From: Myceligenerans salitolerans
Lineage (GTDB): Bacteria > Actinomycetota > Actinomycetes > Actinomycetales > Cellulomonadaceae
Direction of reading: 5' to 3'
Length of the DNA: 47,909 nt
Assembly (NCBI RefSeq): GCF_017349295.1
Contig: NZ_JAFMPK010000016.1
Coordinates: 1-47,909, forward strand
Shown here: in pieces, positions 47,072 through 47,909 of the stretch
How positions within the stretch are numbered: the stretch's first letter is position 1
Layout of the letters: each line of letters begins with the position of its first letter
Notes under the pieces: model-generated
Seen by the model: the letters and a program-made list of their open reading frames with translations, nothing else
Told to the model about the DNA's origin: nothing
Database searches by the model: none
Position numbers and translations under genes: made by a program

Positions 47072-47446
47072 ATGAGATACGTCCCGGATCTGAGCCGTCT
47101 CGTCGACGCGGCGGCCGAGCAGTTCGGCGTGCGGCAGGTCTTCGGTGACGCGTACGAGCGTGACGGGAAGATGGTGATACCGGTCGCGCGCATCCGGAAC
47201 AGCGCAGGCGCCGGTGGCGGCGGCGGCTCCGAGGGGCAGGACGCCGCCCGCGACGGCGGGGGCGGGGGCGTCGGTTTCGGCCGCAGCGGCGAGCCGGCGG
47301 GCGTCTTCGAGGTGGACGGCGACGGAGCCCGCTGGGTTCCGGCCGTGGACGTCGGCCGGATCGTCCTGGGTGGCCAGGTCACCGTGGTCGCCATCGCCGT
47401 CGCGGTGTGCTGGGCGGTGTCGCGTCGCCGGTCCCGCGACGGGTGA
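47072..47446 (+). CDS. GerW/YtfJ family protein
   Basis: 124 aa. The pattern AAEQFGVRQVFGDAYERDGKMVIPVARI, a Gly-rich middle (two Gly runs) and EPAGVFEVDGDGARWVPAVD matches the YtfJ/GerW family, first known from spore germination in Bacillus but widespread in non-sporulating Actinobacteria. A C-terminal hydrophobic segment (about 98-116) followed by Arg residues suggests a tail anchor. Role in this organism is unknown. Confidence 0.85.
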   Translation: MRYVPDLSRLVDAAAEQFGVRQVFGDAYERDGKMVIPVARIRNSAGAGGGGGSEGQDAARDGGGGGVGFGRSGEPAGVFEVDGDGARWVPAVDVGRIVLGGQVTVVAIAVAVCWAVSRRRSRDG

Positions 47447-47476
47447 AAGCGCTACCGGTTCCCGTCGGTGGCCGCC

Positions 47477-47488
47477 TAGGATCGCCGG
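47477..47488 (+). promoter_or_regulatory. Putative leaderless -10 of the 2'-5' RNA ligase-like gene
   Basis: TAGGAT at 47477-47482, 6 nt, GTG 47489. Confidence 0.45.
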
Positions 47489-47909
47489 GTGCGCTTGTTC
47501 ACGGCGGTGTTCCCGCCCGAGGCTGTCCTTGACCATCTCGACCTCGCCGTCCACGGCGTGACCAGCACCGGCGCGTCCCCACGGTGGGTGCCGCGAGAGA
47601 ACAGGCACATCACGCTCGCTTTCTACGCGGACGTACCCGAGGGGGCCGTGGACGAACTGTCCGAGGAACTCGCCGTCGTCGCCGCCAAGCACGGTCCGCT
47701 CGACCTCGGCCTGCGTGGTGCCGGCTCGTTCGGGGGCAGGGTGCTGTGGGTCGGGGTCGACGGTGACCTGGGTCCGCTGCGCGAACTCGCGCAGGACTGC
47801 CTCGCGGCGTCGCCGCGCGAGGTGCCCGAGGACGTCAAGCCGCATCGCCCGCACCTCACGATCGCGCGGGCACGGGCCGGGCAGGTGCGCCCGCCGCGCG
47901 GCCGTGACC
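47489..47909 (+). CDS. 2'-5' RNA ligase / cyclic phosphodiesterase-like protein (3' partial)
   Basis: The frame from GTG 47489 is open to the window end (140 codons). It begins VRLFTAVFPPEAVLDHLD and has both H-x-T motifs of the 2H phosphoesterase family: HITL (H40) and HLTI near codon 131. Such proteins (ThpR family) open 2',3'-cyclic phosphates in RNA. The C-terminus is outside the window. Confidence 0.88.
   Translation, partial: MRLFTAVFPPEAVLDHLDLAVHGVTSTGASPRWVPRENRHITLAFYADVPEGAVDELSEELAVVAAKHGPLDLGLRGAGSFGGRVLWVGVDGDLGPLRELAQDCLAASPREVPEDVKPHRPHLTIARARAGQVRPPRGRD

Overview
The window is high-GC actinobacterial chromosome with GTG/TTG starts, -10 boxes of the TAGNNT type placed 6-7 nt before start codons, Wag31/DivIVA, SepF and PriA. 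The gene content suggests a cellulolytic or chitinolytic member of the Micrococcales, most likely Promicromonosporaceae/Cellulomonadaceae (for example a Cellulosimicrobium relative). Supporting points are a CBM2-linked glucuronoyl esterase, a CBM5/12-GH18 chitinase, and a MurE lacking the DNPR motif of meso-diaminopimelate ligases, which fits L-lysine or L-ornithine peptidoglycan. The genus is inference. No rRNA, tRNA, CRISPR array, transposase or prophage gene was found.

Region 1 (1-17.7 kb) is the dcw cell wall and division cluster, all on the + strand: ftsI (5' end outside the window), murE, murF, mraY, murD, ftsW, murG, murC, ftsQ, ftsZ, pgeF, sepF, yggT, divIVA, then a TraR/DksA-like gene. 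Most mur junctions are 4-nt ATGA/GTGA overlaps, so the products of precursor synthesis (Mur enzymes), lipid II assembly (MraY, MurG), polymerisation and crosslinking (FtsW, FtsI) and ring formation (FtsQ, FtsZ, SepF) are co-expressed. The yggS gene expected between pgeF and sepF is missing; its place holds a short non-coding stretch with two perfect palindromes. Region 2 (17.7-25.1 kb) holds a small secreted two-repeat protein gene, then lspA-rluD and dnaE-NUDIX-PPOX. Region 3 (25.1-28.4 kb) holds a NarL/DesK-type two-component system on the - strand, divergent from a polytopic membrane protein gene across an inverted-repeat regulatory region, and a small S4 RNA-binding protein gene.

Region 4 (28.5-42.2 kb) is a histidine locus split in two. 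hisD lies at 28.5 kb; hisC-hisB-hypothetical-hisH-priA-SseB-like lie at 37.5-42.2 kb. Between them sits about 7.5 kb of accessory genes: a secreted CE15 esterase behind a LacI-type operator, a secreted GH18 chitinase, a RecQ-like helicase fused to a phosphoribosyltransferase domain, a small membrane protein and a Tat/lipoprotein Rieske protein. Short tandem duplications occur at the stop codon of hisD, at the stop codon of the esterase gene and just after the chitinase gene.

Region 5 (42.2-47.9 kb) has a - strand operon (DUF1844 protein, coiled-coil membrane protein, trypsin-like lipoprotein protease), the translation operon infC-rpmI-rplT with an ATC start codon on infC and a long leader, a SpoU-type RNA methyltransferase, a GerW/YtfJ-like protein and a 2'-5' RNA ligase-like protein truncated by the window end.

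The most unusual structural feature is a dispersed purine-rich repeat of about 70 bp. It occurs twice as identical 76-bp copies at the start of ftsQ, where it would encode a duplicated N-terminal tail, and again in inverted orientation as one full and one partial copy between rluD and dnaE.
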